Assembly (NCBI RefSeq): GCF_030269925.1
Contig: NC_085108.1
Span: 3,286,001-3,350,000, forward strand
Direction of reading: 5' to 3'
From: Bombyx mori
Lineage: Eukaryota; Arthropoda; Insecta; Lepidoptera; Bombycidae
Length of the DNA: 64,000 nt
Made by a program: the position numbers and the translations under genes. Below, piece after piece: positions 1 to 11,342 of the stretch. Position 1 is the first letter of the stretch. Every line of letters starts with the position of its first letter. The notes below the pieces were generated by a model. It was not told where the DNA came from and made no database searches. It worked only from the letters and a program-made list of their open reading frames with translations.

Positions 1-372
1 AAGTTTGTACACTATTATGATTGTATTTTATACTTCTATAATCACAAATTTCGCCAAGGCTACGCTATAAAAATATTAATAAAGACAAACAATATTTAAT
101 CTATTCTCAATTTGACAACAGACGTCAAGAACAAAAGTTTGACAATAAATAGTATGCATGCGTGTGTGCGTCAAATACATGGTATGTAGTGTGTGTAATG
201 TTTTCTTTATTGATTTAAAGTATCTTATATGCATTATTTAAAAAAAAATATTAGCATTATGCACTTCTTCTCTATGTTCTCTATAAGTGTAGAAAATTTC
301 ATACTCCTCCGTCCACGCAAGTTTCGTAAAAAGGGATACAAAGTTTTTGCTTCACGTATTAATATATATAGA
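1..372 (-). mobile_element. Non-autonomous Helitron, family H1, cut by window start
   Basis: One of five copies of a roughly 410-bp family (others at 7609, 14722, 31183 and 38914). Read on the minus strand the element begins TCTATATATATT and should end in a palindromic hairpin plus CTAG, but that 3' end lies left of the window. There is no terminal inverted repeat and no coding capacity. The TC start, subterminal hairpin and CTAG end of the complete copies are the Helitron signature. Confidence 0.75.
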
Positions 373-860
373 TTGCTTTCGTCCGTTCAGTATACTGAAG
401 TAACTCAACTCAATAAGGACCAGCGTGGCTAGTATTTAGAACATTTAGATAATTTCGAACTCAATGAATTTCATTTATACATTTTTAAGATCTAAACGAT
501 TAGCGCGTAAATACGCATACATTTACACAATTATATTCCTTTCGTCATCGGCACAAGGATTAAATTTCCTTTTACGTAAGCGCAAGCGTTATAATGATTT
601 AGGTAAAGTTGTATATCCATTATTCTGTTGCGCAACGTTGTGCGTTCTGTGCCTGCGTTAAGGACTAAATTTGCTTGTTCACAAACAGAAACTCTCGATT
701 TCGTTCGCGTGCGTGTATGATAATGATTTTATGATTGTATAAAAGAAGACTTTTACTTGTACACGCGCTGTTGGCTTAGTTGCAGCTCTATGTATGTATG
801 AGCCGTCCTCCTCGTTTGATTTCCGACGATTTTCATTTAAGAACCGCATCAGCTTTGTGT
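373..860. other. Unassigned AT-rich sequence
   Basis: Only short unsupported reading frames; no repeat family or gene recognised. Confidence 0.5.
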
Positions 861-1175
861 TTTCCTACCTAAGCTGATAGCCTTGAGAGGCTATATCAGC
901 GTAACCTTAGCGTGTAGGCGAGCTCTCGGGGCTCAGACCAAGAATGTTGCTAATACTGGCTCTAGCAAGAGCAGTGTTTCGCAAAACTACCACCGGATCG
1001 GAAACGCGACCCACCGAGAAGATCCGGCGAGAAACTCAGTGGGCTGTGTCTGTAGGCTAATTTACTCGCCGAGCCCTTCGTCGCAAGTGACGGGTTCGAC
1101 GAGGACGATGACCGGTGTTTGAGGTACCTAAAAGCACCGTTAGTGGATCGGGAGGATCCGTAATGATGTGTTTAG
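861..1175 (+). repeat. Repeat B (dispersed), near full length
   Basis: Repeat B is a family of about 300 bp. It starts with a T-run and CCTACCTAAGCTGATAG, then has the small hairpin AGCCTTGAGAGGCT, the block GATCCGGCGAGAAACTCAG, and ends near GGATCGGGAGGATCCG. About 15 copies occur here in both orientations. It has no open frame. It may be the 3' region of a B. mori LINE (BMC1-like), but I cannot confirm that. Confidence 0.8.
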
Positions 1176-1325
1176 GGTCACACCAGCTACTCCCTGATCG
1201 AAGCGTTTCGTAGGCAACGGTCTCCTTGTGCCCCTGGTTTTTCTAACGTCCATGGGCCACGATAACTATTTACCATCAGTAGGGCCGTATGCTTCACTGC
1301 CAACAAAAGCTAATTAAAAACATCA
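1176..1325 (+). repeat. Diverged LINE-C 3' tail
   Basis: Resembles the LINE-C tail seen at 4066 and 43396 (GTCCATGGGC, then CCATCAGTAGGGCCGTATGC) and ends in an A-rich stretch. It directly follows repeat B. Confidence 0.55.
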
Positions 1326-1789
1326 CCCACGATACGTTTTTAGAGGTCGCTCTGATCACGTACCATACAACTCTGGAATGGAGTCCACGGTGGTTCCTGA
1401 GTATATCAGTTCATGTCTATCATCACAAGAGGCTTGAAAAGATTCCTCAACAGTATGCGGCCATTGGAATTGTATTAATAGAAACCACTTACCACCAATG
1501 AAGTCGTAAGCTCGTGCGCATCGCCAGCACTAAATAAATAAAATCGGATAAAGTGCTCTGAGATGTAAGCGCTCAAAGTTTTCGGTAGACGTGCTCTATC
1601 TCTTTCTCACTCGTGTTACTATAGAATTTGTTCTCTACTCTCGAATACTGACGTCACTGTGCAAAATAAAATATTCTGTGAGTCTTTTTAATATGGGCTA
1701 GCTATTGGCCTGTTTCTTCTATAATGGATTTGTTTTTTTGTTTGTTTATCGAGCCGCGTCTGATAAGCAAACTCCGAAAGGAAATTTGA
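1326..1789. other. Unassigned sequence
   Basis: No feature recognised; only short frames. Confidence 0.5.
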
Positions 1790-1998
1790 AGACATGATGT
1801 TAAGTGGTTACTGGAGCCCATAGACATCTACGACGTAAATGCGCCACCCACCTCGAGATATAAGTTCTAAGGTCTCAGTATAGTTACAACGGCTGCCCCG
1901 CCCTTCAAACCGAACCGCAATACTGCTTCACGGCAAAAATAGGCGGGGTGGTGGTACCTACCCGCGCGGACTCACAAGAGGTCCTACCACCAGTAAAC
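1790..1998 (-). mobile_element. Bm1 SINE, 5'-truncated
   Basis: Contains the Bm1 body from the tail side (GTTAAGTGGTTACTGGAGCC) to the block CAAGAGGTCCTACCACCAG. The tRNA-like head is missing. Confidence 0.88.
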
Positions 1999-2039
1999 AA
2001 TAACAGAACTTCTTCTTTTGTGATGAGCAGACGTTAATA

Positions 2040-2331
2040 TATGAGTCGACTATTATCAAAGCCGGCAATGTGACTTTTGGACAATTATTTGTAAATCAGA
2101 AAAACGAATTATTGACTTTGTATTCCATTGGCAGTCACAAAACTCTTCTGAACGACATCTTAGATAAATAACAGGTTAAGTATTAACCTTTATTTAATGC
2201 AAGTTTTGAACCGTATTCTTTGAAGGAGACGATGAATGATTGAATATATCAAATCAATCTGTATTGACATATCAGTAACATTTTTTTGTTCAAATGCACA
2301 GATTGCCACCTTTGATAATAGACGACTCATA
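2040..2331. mobile_element. MITE, Tc1/mariner-like, copy 1
   Basis: A 292-bp element with inverted ends of about 33 bp: it begins TATGAGTCGACTATTATCAA and ends with an imperfect reverse complement (TTTGATAATAGACGACTCATA). TA precedes the left end; the right flank is TG. A second copy at 13203 has TA on both sides. It is non-coding. Confidence 0.8.
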
Positions 2332-3115
2332 TGAAATAGTCTCAACGGTGACCACCACAAAATGAACTATTTTTTTATTGCGTTAGAGACAGGTTATTAA
2401 CGTCTGGGCTATAGCGACATGGGTCCCGTATGGACATTTACTTCGGTACCACCACATGGGATAGAGGTTAGGCATTCGACATGTGTTTCTACGACCGGTC
2501 GTCTGATAGTCAGAAAAGCTGAAAACCTTGACATATTTGGCGATTCCCTTCCAATATTCAGGAACAAAATTATAAAAAAGTTGTTGTTGAACCTCAGCCT
2601 CAGCCTTGGTCTGAGTACTCGGGTATTACTGTCCTTATTGTCTTTCTTTTGTTTTTAATTTTTTATTATTATTAATAGTATTGTTAAATCTCTATTGATA
2701 TATTAATGTAATGCATGCTGTGATTACCTCTAATTAGATTTGCAGTTATCAATTGCTCTATACATGTCAATGTTATTTTATGTCTTACTGTAAACCCTGT
2801 CGGTAATCCTTAAATGAATAAATAATTTCAAAGCTTGTAACACAGAAAGGCGAACGAGACACTTTCCATGTTCCGCTTTCAGATTACACAATGATAGAGT
2901 CTTCGGAAATGTTGACGCAATCGACTTATGTAAAGACGATGTCTCTGTCTAAGACGTAACGACGGAAAGAGACGGCGAATGTTTGTTTTCGATAATCGAA
3001 TTAAGCACGTAACGAAGACTTGTTTGAGTTTTTTTTTTAAGAGATTTTATGACCTGGTAACTGAGACTTTTAGGTCATACTTTATTTTAATTTCTATTCT
3101 TATTTTTATGAAAAA
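2332..3115. other. Unassigned sequence
   Basis: Contains a 79-codon frame at 2419-2658 with no recognisable domain or splice context. I do not call it a gene. Confidence 0.5.
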
Positions 3116-3434
3116 CTACCTTTTGCCCGCGACTCCGTCCGCGTGGAATAGTTACTTTGGGGCATAACGCTAAATTTTACCCCCACTTCATTTATGTAGA
3201 AAGTGAAAATATTTTTGAATTATAGAATGTTAAGGAGCTATTTAAACCCTTGTTTTGAAACATTCTTTATTGGTGCTCCACTTGTATCGGCCTTACCGTG
3301 ATGTTATATAGCCTATAGCCTTCCTCAATATATGGGCTATCTAACACTGAAAGAATTTTTCAAATCGGACCAGTAGTTCCTGAGATTAACGCGTTCAAAC
3401 AAACAAACTCTTCAGCTTTATAATATTCGTATGA
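3116..3434 (-). mobile_element. Helitron-like element, family H4
   Basis: Minus-strand reading starts near TATAAAGCTGAAGAG with the (GTTT)n run typical of lepidopteran Helitron 5' ends, and finishes GACGGAGTCGCGGGCAAAA. The CTAG terminus is degraded. Confidence 0.6.
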
Positions 3435-3439
3435 AAAAT

Positions 3440-3777
3440 GATACAGTGTTATAATATGGAGTGAAATGAAATGAAGATGATTAATTTGAGATATTAATCA
3501 AATGAGATGAGATGATATGGGATGAAATATAATGATGGTCATTAAAATGATGGTCATTTACTGAGATTTTTTCAGTAGACTTTTTGGAGGATCCCGAGAA
3601 GTTACGTCCAGCGGCATTTTGTTTCATTTTCCCACATTTGTGAACTTTCACAGATATTAAACAGCTAATAAACCATCTTCATTACATATTTAAACCTGAA
3701 GGAACACTAAATAGATAAAATAAAACAAATCACACAACTTCACTCCTCGCGTTCCCGCCAAAAAGTCAAGACTAGTT
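3440..3777 (-). mobile_element. GGACTTTTTGG element, copy 1
   Basis: Shares the core CTTTTTGGCGGGAACGCGAG and the inverted counterpart CTTTTTGGAGGATCCCGAGA with copies at 29413 and 36546. An A/T-rich ATTTCATTTC-like tract lies outside the inverted core. It looks like a small non-autonomous DNA transposon. Confidence 0.6.
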
Positions 3778-4065
3778 GCATTTTGTAGATCACCGCGACT
3801 ACAGATTGAGGATAAGGTGTTTTTTTATTGCCCTTTGGCTGACACACGATCCGTATGTCAGTTAGTGTACTTTAGTGCTTACAATCGCTTCGGAATCCAC
3901 GAAGTCGTTTCGGATTATTTTTTTGCGGTCATTTCCGGCTGATGAGTTTAATGTTTTAACCCTTTTTTAGTGTTGAGCTTATTTTCACATATTCTGCAGG
4001 AATTGCTTAAAGATTTTTGAAGTAAAAAAAAAGTATCTTATAAAAAACATTAACTTTTCTCCACG

Positions 4066-4233
4066 GTATTTCCCGAGAGCTATGACATGTCCTTCTTCAA
4101 ACGAGGCTTGTGGAGAGTATTAAGCAGTAGGCAGCGGTTTGGCTCTGCTCCTGGCATTGCTGAAGTCCATGGGCGACGGTAACCACTTACCATCAGGAGG
4201 CCGTACGCTCGTCTGCTTACAAAAGTAATTAAA
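4066..4233 (+). mobile_element. LINE-C 3' end, truncated
   Basis: Matches the C-terminal coding end and 3' tail of the LINE-C family (encoding [14 protein letters not shown] residues, then CCATGGGCGACGGTAACCAC) and ends in poly(A). Confidence 0.75.
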
Positions 4234-4361
4234 AAAAAAAAGATTATTTATAAATGTTATTAACTCAATAAAAACTTTTTACTTGCGCGTGCTAAGACAC
4301 TTCGATATAGGTCGATACCTAAGTACCTATAATATAATCAAACCGCGCAATAGTCGGTATG

Positions 4362-4549
4362 TGCCCACTGAGTTTCTCGCCGGATCTTCTCAGTGGGTCG
4401 CGTTTCCGATCCGGCGGTAGATTCTGCGAAGCACTGCTCTTGCTAGGGTTCGTGTTGGCAACAACGTCAGGTTTGAGCCCCGTGAGCTCACCTACTAGTT
4501 AAGGTTACGCTGAAATAGCCTCTCAAGGCTTAGGTAGGAAAAAAAAAAA
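4362..4549 (-). repeat. Repeat B
   Basis: Reverse orientation. Its T-run start (seen as A's at 4540-4549) abuts the long-TIR element. Confidence 0.8.
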
Positions 4550-4650
4550 TGTGTGCGTGTACTAGTGTACACACGTAAGAAGTGAAACTTGTTTATGGCC
4601 TTATTTTTCGAAAAATGATCTACATGCAACTTTCTAGAAATTGGTTAAAT

Positions 4651-4770
4651 AAAGTTAAATTAGATAAAGTTTAAACAAAAGGATTTTATTATCATAGACA
4701 TGAATACAAAAAAGTTAAATTAGATAAAGTTTAAACAAAAGGATTTTATTATCATAGACATGAATACAAA
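4651..4770. repeat. Tandem 60-bp duplication in left TIR arm
   Basis: Two identical 60-bp units (starting AAAGTTAAATTAGATAAAGT) lie end to end. Confidence 0.95.
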
Positions 4771-5365
4771 ACAGATGGCGCGTAACGGAAAAATGTGACG
4801 CGTAACCGAAAAATGTGACGGTAAATTTTTTTCCAACGCCGATAAGGAAGTTTCACTTCAAAAAACAAAATAGTCGGTATTCTGACGCTCCGCACTTTAT
4901 ACGCATTAATAGGGAGTCGATTTATCGACGGTTCGCTCTCAAAGGGCACGATACTGGTACTCGAAGACTTTCATTACGAATATTCACCAATTTTCAACTT
5001 CACTTTTATTTGAGACACACTTTCAGCTCCAAAGTTTAGAATGACATTCCGTTGATTTTCCTGCGGCCACTTTCCTATTACGAACAATGCTGGCTTCCCA
5101 CGTGTTATCGCCGTTTTTTTATTCCATCCGATCAGTGAAACTAAACATTTCACTCCGATCCCACGGCCGGGGAAAACTATTGTCTGCGTCTAGCCTTATT
5201 CCGTGGGAAGTTCGGACGCGCGTGCTTGGGTAGGTACATCGCTTTGATTTTATAGTTTCATTAAAAAATAAAATAACTTAATAACAATGCGATTTAGTAA
5301 AAGTATAATTTTTTAGTCGACTTCAAAGAAGATTAGATAGATTAGAAGATTAGATAGAAGATAGA

Positions 5366-5615
5366 TTTTTACTGGTGGTAGGACCTCTTCTGAGTCCGCA
5401 CGGGTATGTACCACCTCCCTGCCCATTTCTGCCGTGAAGCAGTAATGCGTTTCGGTTTGAAGGGTAGGGCAGCCGTTGTAACTAGACCGAGACCTTAGAA
5501 TTCTTATCTCAAGGTGGGTGGCGCATTTACGTTGTAGATGTCTATGGACTCCAGTAACCACTTAACATCAGGTGGGCTGTGAGCTCGTCCACCCATCTAA
5601 GCAATAAATAAAAAA
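5366..5615 (+). mobile_element. Bm1 SINE inside the long-TIR element
   Basis: Body from ACTGGTGGTAGGACC to AAGCAATAAATAAAAAA; no tRNA-like head. It inserted after or with the host element. Upstream is a short GATTAGATA-type simple repeat. Confidence 0.9.
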
Positions 5616-5768
5616 AGATTAGTTGACAATTCGACTGACTTGAAGGATGGCGCTTGTCGCGCTATCCAATTAATTTTTGAAGTGAAACTTCCTTATCGGC
5701 GTTGGAAAAAAATTTACCGTCACATTTTTCGGTTACGCGTCACTTTTTTCCGTTACGCGCCATCTGTT

Positions 5769-5888
5769 TTGTATTCATGTCTATGATAATAAAATCCTTT
5801 TGTTTAAACTTTATCTAATTTAACTTTTTTGTATTCATGTCTATGATAATAAAATCCTTTTGTTTAAACTTTATCTAATTTAACTTTA
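5769..5888. repeat. Tandem 60-bp duplication in right TIR arm
   Basis: Reverse complement of the left-arm duplication; again two identical 60-bp units. Confidence 0.95.
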
Positions 5889-6003
5889 TTTAACCAATTT
5901 CTAGAAAATTGCATGTAGATCATTTTTCGAAAAATAAGGCCATAAACAAGTTTCACTTCTTACGTGTGTACACTAGTACACGCACACATTTTTTATCAAG
6001 ATT

Positions 6004-6372
6004 TGAACCAGCATTAGGATGCGCTTTTTAAAGGAGGGGGTTCTCAATTCGACTGTATGTTTTTTTTTATAAGTTTGTTACCTCATAGCTTTTGATTGGG
6101 TGAATCGGTTTTGATGATTCTTTTTTATTAGGAAGTTGACGCTTCCCGTGTGGTCCCATTTCAATTTAGTTTAGTTCTGATAATGGTATCCATGAGAAAA
6201 CCATATAAGTCTTAAATTTGCATTAATTACGTGCGCGACAAATAGATGAATAACTCAATAACTTAATATCACGCCAACCGATTTCGATGATTATTGTTTT
6301 TAGTGTATATTAATTTGTTTTGGAATATCTTTTTTATTTTTTCTATTTGAAGTCGGTTTTTGTTAAAGCTTG
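6004..6372 (+). mobile_element. CCGACTTC-type MITE, copy 1
   Basis: About 350 bp, similar end to end to the reverse of 43582-43936. Its right end reads TTTGAAGTCGGTTTTTGTTA. The left inverted end is eroded. Confidence 0.65.
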
Positions 6373-6460
6373 TCTATTTACAATTATTTATATCAGTTTC
6401 GTATGTCTGTATGTTTGGTTTGTGTTGTGTATCGGAATCTTTGAACGTCATTTTCGACGC

Positions 6461-6712
6461 CAGTCTAACGGCCGTCTGGTGTAGTGGTAAGTGACACGGT
6501 CACTACACAAGGGGGTCGCGGGTTCGAATCCCGGCAAAGGGATAATATTTGTATGATAAATATAAATGTCTTTTCTAGGTTTATGGATGTATATTAAATA
6601 TAATATGTATGTGTATAATAAAAATATTACATTTATTTCCGTTATCTGGTACCTGTAACACAAGTTCTTTACGAGCTTATCACGGGACCAGTTAACGTGG
6701 CGTGATTGTTAG
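6461..6712 (+). mobile_element. tRNA-derived SINE, second family (SINE-2)
   Basis: The head carries Pol III A-box-like TGGTGTAGTGGTAAG and a perfect B-box core GGGTTCGAATCCC. The body then matches the reverse of 39797-40010 (TCTGGTACCTGTAACACAAG). It differs from Bm1 in both head and body. Confidence 0.75.
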
Positions 6713-6928
6713 TAAATATTTATTTATTTATTATTTAACTCGACTATTCGCGCACGCGTCAAGGACCAATAACTATACAATAGTTTTATAAATTCGCTCT
6801 AATATTTACAACGATGTGGGTAGGCTAATAAAAGAGATGAAATTAATTGGCTTGTTACAAAAGAATGTTTCTTTAGTTCATATGATACGTATATTATAGA
6901 ATTTTAAAACAAAAGAAATTCTAAACAA

Positions 6929-7166
6929 ATGAGCTCACGGCCCACCTGATTTGAAGTGGTTACCGGAGCTCATAGACATCTACAACGCAAATGCCGCTAC
7001 CCACCTTGAGATATGAGTTCTAAGTATAGTTATAACGGCTGCCCCACCCTTCAAACCGAAACGCATTACTGCTTCACGGCAGAAATAGGCAGGGCGGTGC
7101 TACCTACCCGTGCAGACTCACAAGAGGTCCTACCACCAGTAATTACACAAATTATAATTTTAATCC
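6929..7166 (-). mobile_element. Bm1 SINE, head missing
   Basis: Body from the GAGCTCACGGCCCACC tail side to AATTACACAAATTATAATTT. Confidence 0.88.
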
Positions 7167-7192
7167 AGATCAGGAACACGAGATTCAGCAGA

Positions 7193-7250
7193 TTTCAAAC
7201 CGAAACGCATGGCGGTGGTACCTACCCGCGCGGGCTTACCAGAGGTCCTC
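7193..7250 (-). mobile_element. Bm1 fragment
   Basis: Short piece with TTTCAAACCGAAACGCATGG joined to GGTGGTACCTACCCGCGCGG; about 30 bp of the normal body is deleted between them. Confidence 0.7.
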
Positions 7251-7608
7251 CTCCTCCTCGAGTCGTGTTCCTCATGTTTGAGGGTCGTGACCACCATCAC
7301 CCATGAGCTTCAATCTTAAGATGTTTTTCCACTTTCCCCTGTCCACGGCGTCATGCAGCGCGCTGTACACTGTACTGTACCAGAGGTCCTAACCACCATT
7401 AAAACGTTCGTAACGTTAACCACGTAATATTTAATGTATTGTATAATAAATTCGATATTTTCATATAATATGTATTTTGACACAGAAACGAATCATCGTA
7501 ATCGTTTTACGTAATCGATTTTCGTTCGGTCAAATCGATGCGTTTTTATTCGTAACCCAGTTTCTGCTTCCGTTATTTTAAATTTTTTATGACTGCCAAT
7601 TGATAGTA
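7251..7608. other. Unassigned sequence
   Basis: No feature recognised. Confidence 0.5.
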
Positions 7609-8030
7609 CTATACGTCCCGCAGTAGTCGAAATTCGACTATAATTAATTGGAATTGTAAGTTTGTACACTATTATGATTGTATTTTATACTTCTATAATC
7701 ACAAATTTTGCCAAGGCTACACTATAAAAAGTACATAATAACAAAGACAAACAATATTTAATCTATTCTCAATTTGACAACAGACGTCAAGAACAAAAGT
7801 TTGACAATAAATAGTATGCATGCGTGTGTGCGTCAAATACATGGTATGTAGTGTGTGTGACTTTTCTTTATTGATTTAATGTATCTTTTATGCATTATTT
7901 TAAAAAAATATTAGTATTGTGCACTTCTTCTCTATATTCTCTATAAGTGTGGAAAATTTCATACTCCTCCGTCCGCGCAATTTTCGTAAAAAGGGATACA
8001 AAGTTTTTGTTTCACGTATTAATATATTGA
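7609..8030 (-). mobile_element. Helitron H1, copy 2
   Basis: Has the 3' hairpin (AGTCGAAATTCGACT, read on +) and the full body. The terminal CTAG has decayed to CTATA-like sequence. Confidence 0.78.
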
Positions 8031-8132
8031 TAGCATAATATTTGAATCGCTAGTTTGCGGGACTAGATCGATACTAGGACGTATTCCGGTAGCTATTATA
8101 GAACATAATAGCATACATTACATACATACATT

Positions 8133-8262
8133 ACTGAGACCTTAGAACTTATATCTCAAGGTGGTTGGCGCATTTACGTTGTAGATGTCTATGGGGTCTA
8201 GTAACCACTTAAAATCAGGTGGGCTGTGAGCTCGTCCAACCATCTAAGCAATAAAAAAGAAG
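8133..8262 (+). mobile_element. Bm1 3' fragment
   Basis: Starts ACTGAGACCTTAGAAC and ends in the AAGCAATAAAAAAG tail. Confidence 0.87.
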
Positions 8263-9154
8263 ATATTTGACGCGGTTCTGAATCGTGTTACGCGCTGTGG
8301 TTCGGGATAAATAAAAATTCTCCCGAATTACAAGTTAGCACTATATTAGCAATTAGAATACTGAAAACGCTTCACAAACACTTCAAAATTCTCAATTCGC
8401 TTCTTCCGCTTCGCTTCAGGTGATCCGTTCGCTGTTTCGCTTCGAGTAGTTCCGATTACTGACTGACTGCGTGCCATCCCTACAACACTTTTATAGTCGA
8501 GACGAAATCCCTAGAATCGTCGAGAATATCACACAAAACTCTAGTATTGTGTGTTTCCGCTATCTGACAATGGCGTTGTACTTTTCGAGTGCTCTAGATG
8601 CTACTAGATCCTTCGATATTCGTTCAATTATTCGGCGATAGATGGCGTTACTCTTACCGGCGTAACAATCGCGCTGATGAAGTCTTATTCGTAAGGCTTC
8701 AAAATAAACGCAGAGTCAGATTTAGAAGAAGACCCTCCCTTCTTTATTTAAGGTTGGGTTATAAAAAGACATGTGTAGAAAATTTTATTAGATAAACCGT
8801 TAAGTTTAACTTGTTTTTGTAACTTGTTCTTTCTTAATCTTTCAAACTGCATTCTTAATGTGCGTTACGCAACGTATTTCATATTAAAATTTATTGTCGA
8901 CCTTTTTAGTGTTGTGTTAAGTCGTCTTAGAGATTTTAGGGTTGCCATACTCGGATAAGAAGGATGAAAAAAAAAAACTCGGCAAATACGTGTGTGATAA
9001 GCATAGGTCCAAGTATTTTCTGTCAGTATTAAAGTTGATGCCTGAATTTTTATAGATAATCCAAATTGATATGTTTGTTTCTTAGGAAACTTGTACCTGA
9101 AAATACAGTATTTAATCATTAAATATGTCTTACTGGAACCAAATCTTTAGCATT
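8263..9154. other. Unassigned, unusually poor in known repeats
   Basis: Frames at 8598-8795 (+) and 8865-9119 (-) have no recognisable domain. I see no splice or promoter evidence. Confidence 0.45.
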
Positions 9155-9402
9155 TTTTATTTATTTATTGCTTAGATGGGTGGACGAGCTCACAGCCCAC
9201 CCGGTGTTAAGTGGCTACTGGAGCCCATAGACATCTACAACGTAAATGCCGCCATCCACCTTGAGATATGAGTTCTAAGGTCTCAGTATAGTTACAACGG
9301 CTGCTCCACCCATCAAACTGTAACGCATTACTGCTTCACGGCAGAAATAGGCGGGGTGGTGGTACCTACTAGTGCGGACTCACAGCAGGTCCTACCACGT
9401 TA
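9155..9402 (-). mobile_element. Bm1 SINE, head missing
   Basis: T-rich tail complement, then GCTTAGATGGGTGGACGAGC, through to CAGGTCCTACCACG. Confidence 0.9.
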
Positions 9403-10003
9403 AGCTGTGTAATGTTTTTTTATTTATTTTCCACTGCAGAGTTAAAAGGTTGGAAAAAAAACATGGTTTTAAGGCTTCAGTGACGCATCGCAATCCTTAT
9501 TATTAAATAGTATTAAAAGAGTAATTTAGTAATTGTTGTAATATTTAAAATTGCGCAACGTGTATATGTGAAACCAAAAATGTTCCATGACGGCGAAAAG
9601 ACAGGAATATAACGGACACGATCTTACAATGTGCGTCGGAGTTTAAACTCTAACTAATCGTATAATAAACTTTGTAACACTGACATAGATACACGACCCG
9701 CTGTTACCTAAAACGCACATAATATACGGAACCAGTACAATATGAATTACTTTGTTTATATTTAATTGATCATACTAATTGTTATTACGGTTGGTATTAA
9801 TTAATTTAATGAAATTTTAAATTTTGGCACTTCTCTTAATGAGTCTCGTAGCTGGGGTAATCTCGTAACTGGGTAGAAAGGTTTCTTGTTAGATGACGTC
9901 ATAACCATCGAATGTCTCAATTTTTTTCTAGAATATTCAATTAGTTACATTGGAACGCTTCATTGAGTCGCTGTCAACGTAGTCGAGAGATTGATACACA
10001 TTG
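9403..10003. other. Unassigned AT-rich sequence
   Basis: Nothing recognised. Confidence 0.5.
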
Positions 10004-10230
10004 ATACTGGTTGTAGGACCTCTTGTGAGTCCGCGCTAGTAGGTACCACCATCCTGCCTATTTCTGCCGCGAAGCAGTAATGCGTTTCGATTTGAAGGGC
10101 GGGGCAGCCGTTGTAACTATACTGAGACCTTAGAACTTATATCTCCAGGCGTGAGGCGCATTTAGGTTTGTAGATCTCTATGAGCTCCAGTGACAACTTA
10201 ACCACACATCTAAGCAATAAAAAAAAACAT
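10004..10230 (+). mobile_element. Bm1 SINE, head missing
   Basis: From ACTGGTTGTAGGACCTC to the AAGCAATAAAAAAAA tail. It lacks about 20 bp of the CACCAGGTGGGCTG segment near the 3' end. Confidence 0.88.
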
Positions 10231-10438
10231 GAGTCTCCCAATAATTAACCGATTTTAAATTTTGCATACTCGAAATTTCCCCAACTTTTTAATTTACTAC
10301 TAATTCCGTTAAGTCTGACAACCCTTGATGCGTTTAACTGTGCATTTGCTGTTGCGCGATGCAACTTAAGGCGAATACGCTCGCACATATTTCATTGAAC
10401 CTGAAAAAGAAAGCATCTGTAATAAGTATATGAAGTCA

Positions 10439-10625
10439 CTAGCTTTTGCCCGCGACTTCGTCCGCGCGGAATAGTTACTTTGGCATAACGCAAAATTTTA
10501 CCCGCCTCTTCATTTACGTAGAAGTGAAAGTATTTTTGAATAATAGTAGTAGTAGTCCGTAGTTCCTGAGATTATCGCGTTCAAACAAACAAACAAACTC
10601 TTCAGCTTTATAATATTAATATAGA
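10439..10625 (-). mobile_element. Helitron H4, complete ends
   Basis: On + it reads A then CTAGCTTTTGCCCGCGACTT and ends TTAATATAGA. The minus-strand element therefore starts TC and ends CTAG before T, between A and T as Helitrons insert. Confidence 0.75.
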
Positions 10626-10766
10626 TTATATAGAGCCTATAGCTTTCCTCATTAAATTGGCTATCTAACACTGAAATATTATTTTCAAATCGGACCAGTA
10701 GTTCTTGAGATTATCGCGTTCAAACAAACAAACAAACTCTTCAGCTTTATAATATTAATATAGGTT
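10626..10766 (-). mobile_element. Helitron H4 fragment in tandem
   Basis: Repeats the 5' half of the preceding element (AATCGGACCAGTAGTTC, CAAACAAACAAACTC and so on) immediately next to it. It may be a tandem rearrangement of a Helitron or read-through of its 5' end. Confidence 0.65.
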
Positions 10767-10951
10767 ATATAGTTTATAGACATTTACAACGCAAATGCGC
10801 CACCCACCTTGAGGTATAAGTTCTTAGGTCTCAGTATAGTTACAACGGCTGCCCCGCCCTTCAAGCCGAAATGCATTACTGCTTCTCGACAGAACTAGAC
10901 GGGGTGGTGGTACCTACCCGTGCGGACTCACATGAGGTCCTACCACCAGTA
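10767..10951 (-). mobile_element. Bm1 SINE, truncated both ends
   Basis: Body from ATAGACATTTACAACGC to GGTCCTACCACCAGTAAAA. Confidence 0.87.
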
Positions 10952-11342
10952 AAATTACAATACGTTTCCATTAAATACGTATATTCATTATGGGATGTTC
11001 TTTTAGCTTCGCCTTAAAAAAGATTTCACTGCCGCCCGTAACACGTGACAACACATGTACGCCGCGCACCCGTCCCTCTCACGCACGAGGCTGAACGGTT
11101 TTCCATCTCTTTCTACGAGTCGAATGTCAATGACATTAGCGCAAGTCGGTTTTTCCTTACAAATCAGGAAATACTTTTGAAGAATTTTAATGGAAAGTTG
11201 ATTTATTTTCTTTATGTATATAATCTGGTTCTCGATGTTCGAGTCAACAGAGCTGCCCAGGTTGTTAGCTTAGATGATCACTTCAGCTCAAGGCTCATTG
11301 TGGCCTAAAGGATAAGACGTCTGTTGTACTCGTATCCAGCCA
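10952..11342. other. Mostly unassigned; SINE head near 11288
   Basis: 11288-11335 (GTGGCCTAAAGGATAAGACG) is the first part of a Bm1 tRNA-like head without the B box. The 87-codon frame at 11045-11308 shows no recognisable domain. Confidence 0.55.

Larger units (their letters stand above)
4550..5988. mobile_element. DNA transposon with ~315-bp terminal inverted repeats
   Basis: The ends are TGTGTGCGTGTACTAG and its exact complement at 5988. The inverted arms run about 4550-4865 and 5676-5988, with only a few mismatches seen by eye, so the copy is young or recently homogenised. The first 21 bases of each arm contain the self-complementary GTACTAGTGTAC-like stretch. The 810 bp between the arms hold a Bm1 SINE and no transposase, so the copy is non-autonomous. 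No clear target-site duplication was found: the left side is a repeat-B A-run and the right side a T-run. The superfamily is unknown to me. Confidence 0.8.

Noticed and set aside
883..1122. 79-codon frame, and similar frames in every repeat-B and Bm1 copy (for example 27303-27644, 26382-26675)
   Set aside because: These recur only because the repeats recur; they are broken differently in each copy and have no protein signature.
4752..5039. Frames inside the long-TIR element as a transposase remnant
   Set aside because: Short, overlapping on both strands, partly inside the TIR, and with no DDE or other recognisable motif.
6480..6550. A genuine tRNA gene at the SINE-2 head
   Set aside because: A and B boxes are present, but the stems do not form a proper cloverleaf by eye and the same head-body unit recurs at 39797, so it is a SINE.
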